A stretch of DNA of 8,292 bases from an uncultured Collinsella sp. (GCA_902493545.1 CABUQI010000056.1:1-8292); one strand, 5' to 3'; shown: positions 1 to 6,169, counted from the stretch's first letter. Notes: generated from the sequence alone by a model not told the origin. Numbers and translations: made by a program.

Positions 1-54
1 GCCGAGGGCGCGAGCCCCGATAGGCTCGTGGTTCCCGAGCCGCGTCGTTCGTAG
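1..54 (+). CDS. Possible C-terminal tail of an upstream gene
   Basis: Frame 1 is open from the window edge to a TAG at 52-54 and reads AEGASPDRLVVPEPRRS. Its codons are G/C-rich at third positions, like the real genes here. The stop is followed 24 bp later by a strong hairpin terminator, the usual arrangement for a gene converging on kup. Eighteen codons cannot identify a family, and a second frame is also open to position 60, so this could be non-coding. No function can be assigned. Confidence 0.3.
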   Translation, partial: AEGASPDRLVVPEPRRS

Positions 55-78
55 CCGATAGCTTTACCGCAATGCAAA

Positions 79-112
79 GCGGCCCTGCATCTCCCGTGAG
101 GTGCAGGGCCGC
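79..112. terminator. Bidirectional intrinsic terminator after kup
   Basis: A 15-bp stem, GCGGCCCTGCATCTC (79-93) against GAGGTGCAGGGCCGC (98-112), has a CCGT loop and only one T-G wobble. On the minus strand it begins 21 bp after the kup stop and is followed by TTTGCATT, a short, broken T tract. It could equally serve a plus-strand gene ending near position 54. The stem is seen directly; termination is inferred. Confidence 0.8.
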
Positions 113-133
113 TGTCGTTGATTTGTGACGTCG

Positions 134-2383
134 CTAGAAGTTGGCGTCGTTGAGTTGTTCACTCTCGAGGCCGTCGAGCTGTTGCTGTTCGGGCGTATCG
201 GCGACGCTCTCGAGCAACTCGGTGGGATCGACGTTCATGTCCTTACCGGCTTCGTTGCCGTTGACCAGGTCGTCCGAGAAGATGTCGACTTCCATTTCCT
301 CGGCCTCCTCGATTTGAACTTCAAGTGGCACCTGGGTGCGAACGAGTTTGACTGCCGGACGCATGCGGGCAAACAGCGGCACGTACTCGATGATGATGGC
401 CGAGTTCTCGAGACCGTACCAACGTGCCGGGCTTCCGCAGGCGCGGCGGACGGCGTACTTGATGGCCATGACGCGATGGTCGTTGCGGTTGATGTCCGTT
501 TCGGGGGCAAGCATCTTGCGCAGCATGCAAAAACGGAAGTCGCCCACGTTGCCGCGTGTCTCGTAGATGGAGTAGGTGTGATGTTGCGGCGGCAGCTCGC
601 CCGATGCCATCAAGTCGCCGACGATCTGACGCAGATAAGCGTTGACGCGCTGGTTGACCTTAAAGCCCAGGTCCAAGCGCACGCGGAACAGGAAGTCTGT
701 GCCAAAGGTCTCAACGGAATACTCGTGCGTATAGGGCTCGTCGGTAACGTGTACGTTGATGAACCAATATGCCTTGGCGCGCTTGGGATGTTTGTCCAGG
801 ATGGAATAGAGCACGTCGCGGTCGAGTGTGAGCGGATCGGGGCTGTTGGTGAGGAACACCAGATTGTCGGCGAGTACGGGGTAGGTCTCGTCGTTGCGCA
901 GGCGGTTGAGCTGGTCAATGTACTTGGAGACGGGCAGCAGAATCGTCTGCGTGCGCTCGATGGCGGTACCGCGATGCCACACATACATAAGGCCGAACAG
1001 CAGTGCGGCCAGGAAGATCATGACGTAGCCGCCGTCAAAGAACATGGTGAGGCACGAGGCGAAGAAGCATAGCTCAATGGCACCAAAGAGCAGGGCGAAG
1101 ACGCAGGCACCCAGCTTGTGCTTGAGGATGCCGGCAATGTAGCTCGTCAAAAGCGTCGTGGTCATGAGCATGGTCACGGTAATCGCGAGGCCGTAGGCGC
1201 TCTCCATGCGCTCGGAGTTTTGGAACAGCAGCACGATGAAGATGCAGCCGACCCACATGATGTTGTTGACGAGCGGAATATAGAGCTGGCCCTTGGTGTC
1301 GCTGGGGTAGTGGATGCGCAGATGCGGCATAAGGTTGAGACGGGTTGCCTCGGATACCAGCGAGAAAGAGCCGGTGATGAGCGCCTGCGAGGCGATGATG
1401 GCCGCTACGGCCGAAAGCACGATGGCAAAGGGGCGCAGGGGCTCGGGGAGCATCATATAGAACGGGTTGACGATATCCATCGCGAGCATCTGGGGGTTGG
1501 AGTTATTGGCGAGCAGCCAAGCGCCCTGACCCAGATAGTTGAGGATAAGGGCCGCCTTTACGAACGGCCAGGATGCGTAAATGTTAGCTTTGCCCACGTG
1601 ACCCATGTCCGAATAGAGCGCCTCGGCGCCGGTCGTCGACAGGAAGACGAAGCCGAGCACCATGATGCCCGAGTGGTTGATGGGCGAGAACAGGAACATG
1701 ATGCCGCGGATGGGGTTGAGCGCGCGCAAGATGGACAGGTTGCCGAGCATGTTGAACAGGCCGGCGCCTGCCAGGAACAGGAACCACAGTGTCATGAGCG
1801 GGCCGAACAGCTTGCCGATCGACGAGGTACCGGCGCGCTGCATGGCAAATAGGCCGCAGATAATGATGATGGTGATGATGATGACGTTGGTCTGGCCGTC
1901 ACCCAATAGCGCGTGGCCCCACTCGATGGTGCGCAGGCCCTCAATGGCTGTGGTGACCGTGACCGCGGGGGTGAGGATGCCGTCGGCGAGCAGCGCCGCG
2001 CCGCCGATCATGGCGGGAAGAATCAGCCAAGGCGCCACTTTGCGCACCAAGCTAAACAGGGCGAAGATGCCGCCCTCGTTATGGTTGTCGGCCTTCATGG
2101 CGATTACAACGTACTTGACCGTGGTCACGAGTGTCATGGTCCAGATGACGAGCGAGAGCGCGCCCAAGATCATGTCCTCGCTGACGGTACCGATGCCGCC
2201 GTTGTTGGCAACGATTGATTTCATGGTGTACATGGGGCTCGTGCCGATGTCACCGTAGACGACGCCGAGCGTAACGAGCAGCATGCCAGCGGAGAGGGGA
2301 ATGGCTCCATGCCCGCCTTGACTACGCTGGTCTTGGAGGCTTGCCTCCAGCTTGTTGTGTGCCACGTGGACTCCCTTGGACAT
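134..2383 (-). CDS. kup: Kup/HAK/KT-type potassium uptake protein
   Basis: This is a low-affinity K+ transporter of the Kup family (Kup/TrkD in E. coli), which imports K+ at the membrane with protons. Residues 40-50 are the family hallmark GVVYGDIGTSP. Other conserved blocks are ADN-x-x-EGGIFAL (about 98-109), ITPA-like GILTPAVTV (135-143), ALYSDMGHVGK (255-265), LNYLGQGAWLL (281-291) and ASQALITGSFSLV (331-343). About 12 hydrophobic segments span residues 30-470, followed by a soluble C-terminal domain to about 686. At 749 residues it is longer than E. coli Kup (622). The excess includes a strongly acidic tail (687-749). The start is uncertain: the ATG at 2383 has a weak AGAGG only 4 nt away, while an in-frame GTG at 2365 has AAGGGAG 5 nt away and would give 743 residues. 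It lies downstream of the EamA gene on the same strand but is probably transcribed separately. Family assignment is very secure. Confidence 0.96.
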   Translation of the reverse strand: MSKGVHVAHNKLEASLQDQRSQGGHGAIPLSAGMLLVTLGVVYGDIGTSPMYTMKSIVANNGGIGTVSEDMILGALSLVIWTMTLVTTVKYVVIAMKADNHNEGGIFALFSLVRKVAPWLILPAMIGGAALLADGILTPAVTVTTAIEGLRTIEWGHALLGDGQTNVIIITIIIICGLFAMQRAGTSSIGKLFGPLMTLWFLFLAGAGLFNMLGNLSILRALNPIRGIMFLFSPINHSGIMVLGFVFLSTTGAEALYSDMGHVGKANIYASWPFVKAALILNYLGQGAWLLANNSNPQMLAMDIVNPFYMMLPEPLRPFAIVLSAVAAIIASQALITGSFSLVSEATRLNLMPHLRIHYPSDTKGQLYIPLVNNIMWVGCIFIVLLFQNSERMESAYGLAITVTMLMTTTLLTSYIAGILKHKLGACVFALLFGAIELCFFASCLTMFFDGGYVMIFLAALLFGLMYVWHRGTAIERTQTILLPVSKYIDQLNRLRNDETYPVLADNLVFLTNSPDPLTLDRDVLYSILDKHPKRAKAYWFINVHVTDEPYTHEYSVETFGTDFLFRVRLDLGFKVNQRVNAYLRQIVGDLMASGELPPQHHTYSIYETRGNVGDFRFCMLRKMLAPETDINRNDHRVMAIKYAVRRACGSPARWYGLENSAIIIEYVPLFARMRPAVKLVRTQVPLEVQIEEAEEMEVDIFSDDLVNGNEAGKDMNVDPTELLESVADTPEQQQLDGLESEQLNDANF

Positions 2384-2464
2384 CTGGCCTCTGCCACGAG
2401 CAGTAGACCTTTATGCCATCTTTATACATATAAGAGCAGTTTGGCACATCGGGGTGTTTTAGAC

Positions 2465-2488
2465 AATAATCCCCATCTGGGGATTATT
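2465..2488. promoter_or_regulatory. Perfect 10-bp inverted repeat upstream of kup
   Basis: AATAATCCCC (2465-2474) and GGGGATTATT (2479-2488) are exact inverse copies around ATCT. The repeat lies 35 bp after the EamA stop and about 80 bp before the kup start on the minus strand. The G/C pairs are near the loop and the A/T pairs at the base, and no clear T tract follows on the minus strand (GTCTAAAAC), so it is at best a poor terminator. The alternative is a dimeric operator near the kup promoter: minus-strand TATATAAAT lies just before it and a TATAAA (2418-2423 region) lies after it, but neither has a convincing -35. The repeat is certain; its role is open. Confidence 0.55.
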
Positions 2489-2522
2489 TATATACGCAGG
2501 TAGCATTTCAGAGCAGGGGCTA

Positions 2523-3434
2523 TTAAGCACGCGCTGTCTGGGCGATGCCGGCCTTAGCGCTTGCGCGTTTGCCGGCGAGTTCGCAAAAGATCGCGCCGCC
2601 GATGATAAGCACGGCGCCCATCAGACGGACCGGTGTTATGGCTTCGCCCAAAAGGACGCCCGAGAACACGACCGCCGAAAGCGGCTCGAGGTAGCCGACG
2701 ACGGCGACGGTCTGGACGGGCAGTTTGGCGACGGCGCTAAAGTAGAGCAGGCAGCCGATGCCGGTGTTGACGACGCCGAGCATGACGACGGCGCGCCAAT
2801 CGATGCATGCGGCGACGCCGGCGGACAGGAACGAGGGAGCGCCCTGCGTGATGAGCGTGAGGACCAGCGCGGTCACAAAGGCGGCGCTCACCTGGAGCGC
2901 GGAGTTCTCGAGGCCTTCGATGTGTGGCGCACCCTTGCTAGCGATGACCATCAGTGCATAGCAAAATGCCGAGGCGATGCCGCAGGCGATACCCGCAATG
3001 GGTATATTGCCGCCTAAACCTTGCGCTGCGATGAGAAAAGCGCCGCACGCGACGGCGATAAACCCGGCGATTTTGCCGCCGGTCAGTTTTTCGCCAAAGA
3101 TAAACGGCGAGAGGGCCATGACAATGATGGGGCCGCAGTAGTACAGCAGCGAGGAAACGCCGACGCCGATCGTCTGGTAGGCGCGGAACAGGAATATCCA
3201 GCTGGCGCCCAGTGCGGCCCCCGAGAGGATGAGAGCCGCAGCTTCGCGGGGACGAGATGGCGCCTGCAGTTTATGACGTTGGGTGATGGCGAGGATGGTG
3301 ACAAGCGAGAGAGCGCCCAAAAACGTGCGCAGGAGCACGATATCGGAGCTCGGCAGCGCGATGGCAGCGGCGATGATGCCGTTGGAGCCAAACAATAGCA
3401 ATGCTGCTAAGTACGTAAACAGTCCGTTGTCCAT
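2523..3434 (-). CDS. EamA-family (DMT superfamily) permease
   Basis: This is a 303-residue integral membrane protein of the drug/metabolite transporter superfamily, the usual length for a ten-helix EamA protein made of two five-helix repeats. The first repeat covers about 5-138 and contains WIFLFRAYQTIGVGVSSLLYY (from 79) and PFIFGEKLT (110-118). The second covers about 147-286 and contains VAVVGYLEPLSAVVFSGVLLGE (from 243) followed by AITPVRLMGAVLII. The paired FGE and LGE motifs at the ends of the fourth helices are typical. The family mostly exports amino acids or other metabolites, and no substrate can be read from sequence. The ATG at 3434 has AGAGGGG about 10 nt upstream and GGAAG 4 nt upstream. 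It is divergent from a LysR regulator, a classic layout in which the regulator controls the exporter. The short basic C-terminus (KRASAKAGIAQTARA) fits a cytosolic end. Confidence 0.92.
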   Translation of the reverse strand: MDNGLFTYLAALLLFGSNGIIAAAIALPSSDIVLLRTFLGALSLVTILAITQRHKLQAPSRPREAAALILSGAALGASWIFLFRAYQTIGVGVSSLLYYCGPIIVMALSPFIFGEKLTGGKIAGFIAVACGAFLIAAQGLGGNIPIAGIACGIASAFCYALMVIASKGAPHIEGLENSALQVSAAFVTALVLTLITQGAPSFLSAGVAACIDWRAVVMLGVVNTGIGCLLYFSAVAKLPVQTVAVVGYLEPLSAVVFSGVLLGEAITPVRLMGAVLIIGGAIFCELAGKRASAKAGIAQTARA

Positions 3435-3458
3435 GCGCTTCCGTCCCCTCTATATTCG

Positions 3459-3487
3459 AGCATGTTCACTATGGGCGAACTGGCAAT
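3459..3487 (-). promoter_or_regulatory. Candidate EamA promoter
   Basis: On the minus strand TTGCCA (3487-3482, five of six matches to the -35 consensus) is followed 17 nt later by CATGCT (3464-3459, a poor -10). Initiation near 3452 would leave the AGAGGGG ribosome site in the leader. A poor -10 fits an activator-dependent promoter. A better-looking TATAGA at 3449-3454 would leave almost no leader, so I prefer this one, weakly. Confidence 0.3.
3465..3479. promoter_or_regulatory. Predicted LysR-type operator (TTC-N9-GAA)
   Basis: TTCACTATGGGCGAA is a dyad of the T-N11-A form used by LysR-type regulators, extended to GTTC...GAAC at 3464-3480. It lies in the gap between the divergent EamA and lysR genes, directly before the lysR -35 and between the proposed EamA -35 and -10. 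That placement suits autorepression of lysR together with control of the transporter. The motif is short and could occur by chance; position and context are the main support. Confidence 0.5.
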
Positions 3488-3507
3488 AGAAGAAAAGCGA
3501 ATATAAT
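3480..3507 (+). promoter_or_regulatory. Sigma-70 promoter of the lysR gene
   Basis: TATAAT (3502-3507) is a perfect -10 box. CTGGCA (3480-3485), 16 bp upstream, matches four of six -35 positions. Transcription would begin near 3514, leaving a leader of about 39 nt ending in the SD of lysR. The -35 abuts the predicted LysR box. Confidence 0.65.
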
Positions 3508-3552
3508 GCATGGCTAACATGACAAAAACTCATGCAAAGGTGGAGGGGTGCC

Positions 3553-4410
3553 GTGGAAACGAATATTCAAAAGATGCAGGTGCTGCTCGAGACCGTGCGC
3601 GCCGGCAGTTTTACGCGCGCCGCCGAGCGGCTGAGCTATTCGCAGTCGGGCGTGAGCCGTATGGTGGCCGATCTCGAGGCTGACTGGGGCTTTAAAGTGC
3701 TCGATAGAAGCCGCGAGGGCGTAGTGCTTTCTGCCGATGGACGGCAAGTTATGCCGGCGGTCGAGGCGTTATGCGAGGAATTCGTTCGTTTGCAGCGACG
3801 GGTGGATGAGATGCGTGGACTCATGCGCGGCAAAATCTGCATCGGTACGTTTTCGAGTGTGGCGACCCACGTGCTGCCGCCGGTGATCGCACGGTTTCGC
3901 GCTGATCACCCGGATGTCGATTATGAGTTGCTGATGGGTGATTACTCCGAGATTGAGCAATGGGTGGCAGAAGGCCGCTGCGACCTGGGCTTTATTCCGC
4001 GCGAGCCACGCGGCGCCGGCATGGCGTCGCGGCTGTTGGTGCAAGATGAGTTGATGGCCGTGGTGCCAGCAGACTCCTCGCTTGCCACCGCGGAGGTCGT
4101 CTCTCTTGCCGATTTGGCCAACGAGCAGTTTATTCTGCTGGAACGCGGTAGCGACGACGAGATTACGCCGCTGTTTCGTCGGGCGGGACTGACAGTGCGC
4201 TCCAGGCTGTCGACCTGGGATGACTATGCGATTATGGCCATGGTCGAGGACGGCCTGGGCGTGAGCATTCTTCCCGCGCTCATCTTGCGCCGCTGCCAGT
4301 TCGATGTTGCCGTGCGTCCGCTCGAGGGGCATCCCCATCGGCAGATCAACGCCATATACCGCACCGCTGACGTTTCGCTCGCGGCCGCTCGATTCCTTGA
4401 ATACCTCTAA
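3553..4410 (+). CDS. LysR-family transcriptional regulator
   Basis: This is a 285-residue regulator with a standard LysR layout. An N-terminal winged helix-turn-helix covers about residues 5-62 (MQVLLETVRAGSFTRAAERLSYSQSGVSRMVADLE, with AGSFTRAAERL as the conserved helix 2 region and SQSGVSRMVADLE as the recognition helix). A linker helix runs to about 88, and an effector-binding domain of the periplasmic-binding-protein fold fills the rest (IGTFSSVATHVLPPVIARF, WVAEGRCDLGFI, MVEDGLGVSILP). I chose GTG 3553 because GGAGGGG at 3542-3548 is correctly spaced before it. An in-frame ATG at 3532 would add seven residues, start before that SD, and give an atypical N-terminus. It is transcribed away from the EamA permease and probably controls it and itself. 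The effector is unknown. The family is secure; the target is inferred from position. Confidence 0.94.
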   Translation: METNIQKMQVLLETVRAGSFTRAAERLSYSQSGVSRMVADLEADWGFKVLDRSREGVVLSADGRQVMPAVEALCEEFVRLQRRVDEMRGLMRGKICIGTFSSVATHVLPPVIARFRADHPDVDYELLMGDYSEIEQWVAEGRCDLGFIPREPRGAGMASRLLVQDELMAVVPADSSLATAEVVSLADLANEQFILLERGSDDEITPLFRRAGLTVRSRLSTWDDYAIMAMVEDGLGVSILPALILRRCQFDVAVRPLEGHPHRQINAIYRTADVSLAAARFLEYL

Positions 4411-4422
4411 ACGTGTACACGT
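4411..4422. promoter_or_regulatory. 12-bp perfect palindrome ACGTGTACACGT
   Basis: It lies directly after the lysR stop codon and is perfectly self-complementary with no spacer, which suits a protein-binding site better than an RNA hairpin. A sister site, ATGTGTACACAT, lies directly after the MFS stop (8201-8212). Both fit A-Y-GTGTACAC-R-T. The binding factor is unknown. Confidence 0.4.
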
Positions 4423-4423
4423 C

Positions 4424-4443
4424 ATTGTCCGCTTTGGGACAAT
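4424..4443 (+). terminator. Weak hairpin after lysR
   Basis: ATTGTCC (4424-4430) and GGACAAT (4437-4443) form a perfect 7-bp stem with a 6-nt loop, 13 bp after the lysR stop. The following bases (TCTCGGGG) are not a T tract, so termination would be inefficient. It may instead be a regulatory dyad upstream of the next gene. Confidence 0.3.
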
Positions 4444-4470
4444 TCTCGGGGTTCGGTACATTTTCTTGTG

Positions 4471-4553
4471 AAATTGAACTTCCGGATAATGCGCCGCGCT
4501 ATACTGCTGCCTAAATTGAACTCAGGTTCAATTCGTGTTCTATAAATTGAACT
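4471..4553. promoter_or_regulatory. AAATTGAACT repeat array, predicted autoregulatory operator
   Basis: Three exact direct copies of AAATTGAACT lie at 4471-4480, 4513-4522 and 4544-4553. The middle copy forms the perfect dyad AATTGAAC-TCAG-GTTCAATT (4514-4533), and the third is preceded by a degraded inverted copy (GTTCTATA, 4537-4544). Start-to-start spacings are 42 and 31 bp, close to four and three helical turns, so the copies face the same side of the helix. They cover the likely promoter of the downstream gene, whose product begins with a Xre-type DNA-binding domain, so autoregulation is the simplest reading. The GAAC-N4-GTTC core also resembles a Gram-positive LexA box, an alternative that cannot be excluded. 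Confidence 0.65.
4474..4505 (+). promoter_or_regulatory. Candidate promoter of the HTH-AlaA gene
   Basis: TATACT (4500-4505) is a good -10. The nearest -35-like hexamer, TTGAAC (4474-4479), is part of the first operator repeat but stands 20 bp away, longer than optimal. A second set, TTGAAC (4516-4521) with TATAAA (4541-4546) at 19 bp, is also possible. In both, bound regulator would overlap polymerase contacts. Confidence 0.35.
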
Positions 4554-4573
4554 TTGCCAGCAAGGAGGTTCTA

Positions 4574-6094
4574 GTGGCCCAAGAGACGTTTAGCGATCGC
4601 CTGCGACAGACCATGTCCGATCGCGACGTTCGCCAGTCGGACGTAATCCGCGCATCGGAGATGCTCGGCAAAAAACTCGGCAAGAGTCAGATGAGCCAAT
4701 ATGTGAGCGGCAAGACGATTCCGCGGCGCGATGTGGCAGAGCTACTCGCCCGCGTTTTGGAGGTCGATGTTACCTGGCTGCTTGCCGGTGACGCCGATCA
4801 AGGCGAGGCATCATCGCCCCGTAACGTTTCCAAGCCCGAACCCCATCCCTCAGCTCAAATTCCAAGGAGCACCACCATGCGTACTTTTTCTAAATCCACC
4901 AAGCTTGATAACGTCCTGTATGATGTGCGCGGTCCCGTCGTCGACGAGGCCGCCCGTATGGAGGACGAGGGCGAGCGCATCCTCAAGCTCAATATCGGCA
5001 ACCCGGCGCCCTTCGGTTTCCGCACGCCCGATGAGGTCATCAAGGACATGCGCCAGCAGCTGCCCGACTGCGAAGGCTATTCCAACTCGCGCGGCCTGTT
5101 CTCTGCGCGCAAGGCGATCATGCAGTATTCGCAGATCAAAGGCCTGCCCAATGTTCAGATGGAGCATATCTACACGGGCAACGGCGTGTCCGAGCTCATT
5201 CAGCTTTCGATGAACGCGCTGCTCGACAATGGCGACGAGATTCTGATCCCCAGCCCCGACTATCCGCTTTGGACGGCGTGCGCAACCCTTGCCGGCGGCC
5301 ATCCCGTGCACTATCTGTGCGATGAGCAGGCGGATTGGTATCCCGACCTGGAGGATATGGAGTCCAAGATCACGAGCGCGACCAAGGCCCTCGTCATCAT
5401 CAACCCCAACAACCCCACGGGCTCGGTCTACCCGCGTGAGGTGCTCGAGGGCATCGTTGAGGTTGCGCGCAGGCACCAGCTCATGATCTTTGCCGACGAG
5501 ATCTACGATCGTCTGTGCATGGACGGCTACGAGCACGTCTCGATTGCCTCGCTCGCCCCCGACCTGCCCTGCGTCACCTTTAGCGGCCTTTCCAAGTCGC
5601 ACATGATTGCGGGCTATCGTATTGGCTGGATGGTGCTTTCGGGCAACCAGCGCTGCATGAGCGACTTCATCATGGGCATCAACATGCTCTCCAACATGCG
5701 CCTGTGCTCCAACGTGCCGGCTCAGTCGATCGTCCAGACGGCGCTCGGCGGCCATCAGTCCGTTAACGACTACATCCGTCCCGGCGGCCGTGTCTACGAG
5801 CAGCGCAACTTTGTGTATGAGGCGCTCAACAAGATTGACGGCATCTCGGTGGTCAAGCCGCGCGCGGCGTTCTATATCTTTCCCAAGATGGATGTTAAGA
5901 AGTTCAACATCACCGATGACGAGCAGTTCGCCCTCGACCTGCTGCACGAGAAGAAGATCCTCATCACGCGCGGCGGCGGCTTTAACTGGGCCGAGCCCGA
6001 TCACTTCCGCATCGTGTACCTGCCGCGCATGGAAGTGCTCAAAGAGTCGCTCGAAGACCTCGCCGACTTCTTTGATCATTACCGCCAGAGCTAG
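4574..6094 (+). CDS. alaA: Xre-type HTH fused to AlaA-like alanine aminotransferase
   Basis: Residues 8-70 form a Cro/C1-type helix-turn-helix (SDVIRASEMLGKKLGKSQMS, then YVSGKTIPRRDVAELLARVL and DVTWLLAGD). Residues 72-101 are a Ser/Pro-rich linker. Residues 102-506 are a complete class I/II PLP aminotransferase close to E. coli AlaA (glutamate-pyruvate transaminase, pyruvate + glutamate to alanine + 2-oxoglutarate), with the same 405-residue length. In AlaA numbering it keeps LNIGNPAPFGF (38-48), PSPDYPLWTA (125-134), NPNNPTG (176-182), FADEIYD with the PLP-contacting Asp207, the Schiff-base Lys240 in SGLSK, and Arg378 in FRIVYLPR, which should bind the substrate carboxylate. The enzyme therefore looks active. 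GTG 4574 is preceded by a perfect AAGGAGG 5 nt upstream; an earlier in-frame GTG at 4535 lies before that SD and inside the operator array. A second SD precedes the AlaA ATG at 4877, so two products are possible. This is not a MocR protein, whose HTH is of the winged GntR type. Enzyme identity is strong; a DNA-binding role is inferred. Confidence 0.93.
   Translation: MAQETFSDRLRQTMSDRDVRQSDVIRASEMLGKKLGKSQMSQYVSGKTIPRRDVAELLARVLEVDVTWLLAGDADQGEASSPRNVSKPEPHPSAQIPRSTTMRTFSKSTKLDNVLYDVRGPVVDEAARMEDEGERILKLNIGNPAPFGFRTPDEVIKDMRQQLPDCEGYSNSRGLFSARKAIMQYSQIKGLPNVQMEHIYTGNGVSELIQLSMNALLDNGDEILIPSPDYPLWTACATLAGGHPVHYLCDEQADWYPDLEDMESKITSATKALVIINPNNPTGSVYPREVLEGIVEVARRHQLMIFADEIYDRLCMDGYEHVSIASLAPDLPCVTFSGLSKSHMIAGYRIGWMVLSGNQRCMSDFIMGINMLSNMRLCSNVPAQSIVQTALGGHQSVNDYIRPGGRVYEQRNFVYEALNKIDGISVVKPRAAFYIFPKMDVKKFNITDDEQFALDLLHEKKILITRGGGFNWAEPDHFRIVYLPRMEVLKESLEDLADFFDHYRQS
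4864..4879 (+). promoter_or_regulatory. Internal ribosome binding site and ATG for free AlaA
   Basis: Inside the fusion frame, AAGGAG (4864-4869) lies 7 nt before ATG 4877, an ideal initiation signal. Starting here gives a 405-residue protein with the same length and start region as E. coli AlaA (MRTFSKSTKLDNVLYDVRGP). The signal also encodes part of the linker (IPRSTT). Production of a second isoform is inferred, but the site is as good as any true start in this window. Confidence 0.7.
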
Positions 6095-6118
6095 TGGGAT
6101 AGAAGCTCCGCACTATGA

Positions 6119-6154
6119 AAAGCTCCCTGCAGTTGTTTTGCTGCGGGGAGCTTT
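6119..6154. terminator. Bidirectional terminator between alaA and def
   Basis: AAAGCTCCCTGCAG (6119-6132) and CTGCGGGGAGCTTT (6141-6154) form a 14-bp stem with one wobble pair and an 8-nt loop. The plus side ends in TTTCTT and the minus side in TTTTCAT, so it can end both converging transcripts. It lies 24 bp after the alaA stop and 15 bp beyond the deformylase stop. Confidence 0.88.
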
Positions 6155-6169
6155 CTTGAATCGGCGGAA

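Noticed and set aside
1..78. Possible small hairpin CGAGCC/GGCTCG near 12-29 as an RNA element
   Set aside because: A 6-bp stem in G/C-rich sequence is expected by chance and may lie within coding sequence.
125..1072. Long 315-codon plus-strand frame opposite kup
   Set aside because: It is the antisense shadow of a gene with strong third-position G/C bias. It lacks an SD, resembles no family, and overlaps a certain kup CDS completely. The same applies to the plus-strand frames at 1118-1852 and 1662-2258.
2384..2522. c-di-AMP (ydaO-type) riboswitch upstream of kup
   Set aside because: The gap is 139 bp and mostly taken by a single simple hairpin. I could not find the multi-helix pseudoknotted layout such an RNA needs.
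3769..4461. 230-codon minus-strand frame opposite lysR
   Set aside because: Antisense shadow. The lysR frame has clear domain conservation, and the frame runs through the intergenic palindromes.
4535..4573. Earlier GTG start for the HTH-AlaA gene
   Set aside because: It lies inside the operator array with no SD, whereas AAGGAGG is ideally placed before GTG 4574.
4850..6079. 409-codon minus-strand frame opposite alaA
   Set aside because: It mirrors the strongly biased codons of alaA. The opposite strand encodes a complete, conserved enzyme, and there is no start signal for the antisense frame.
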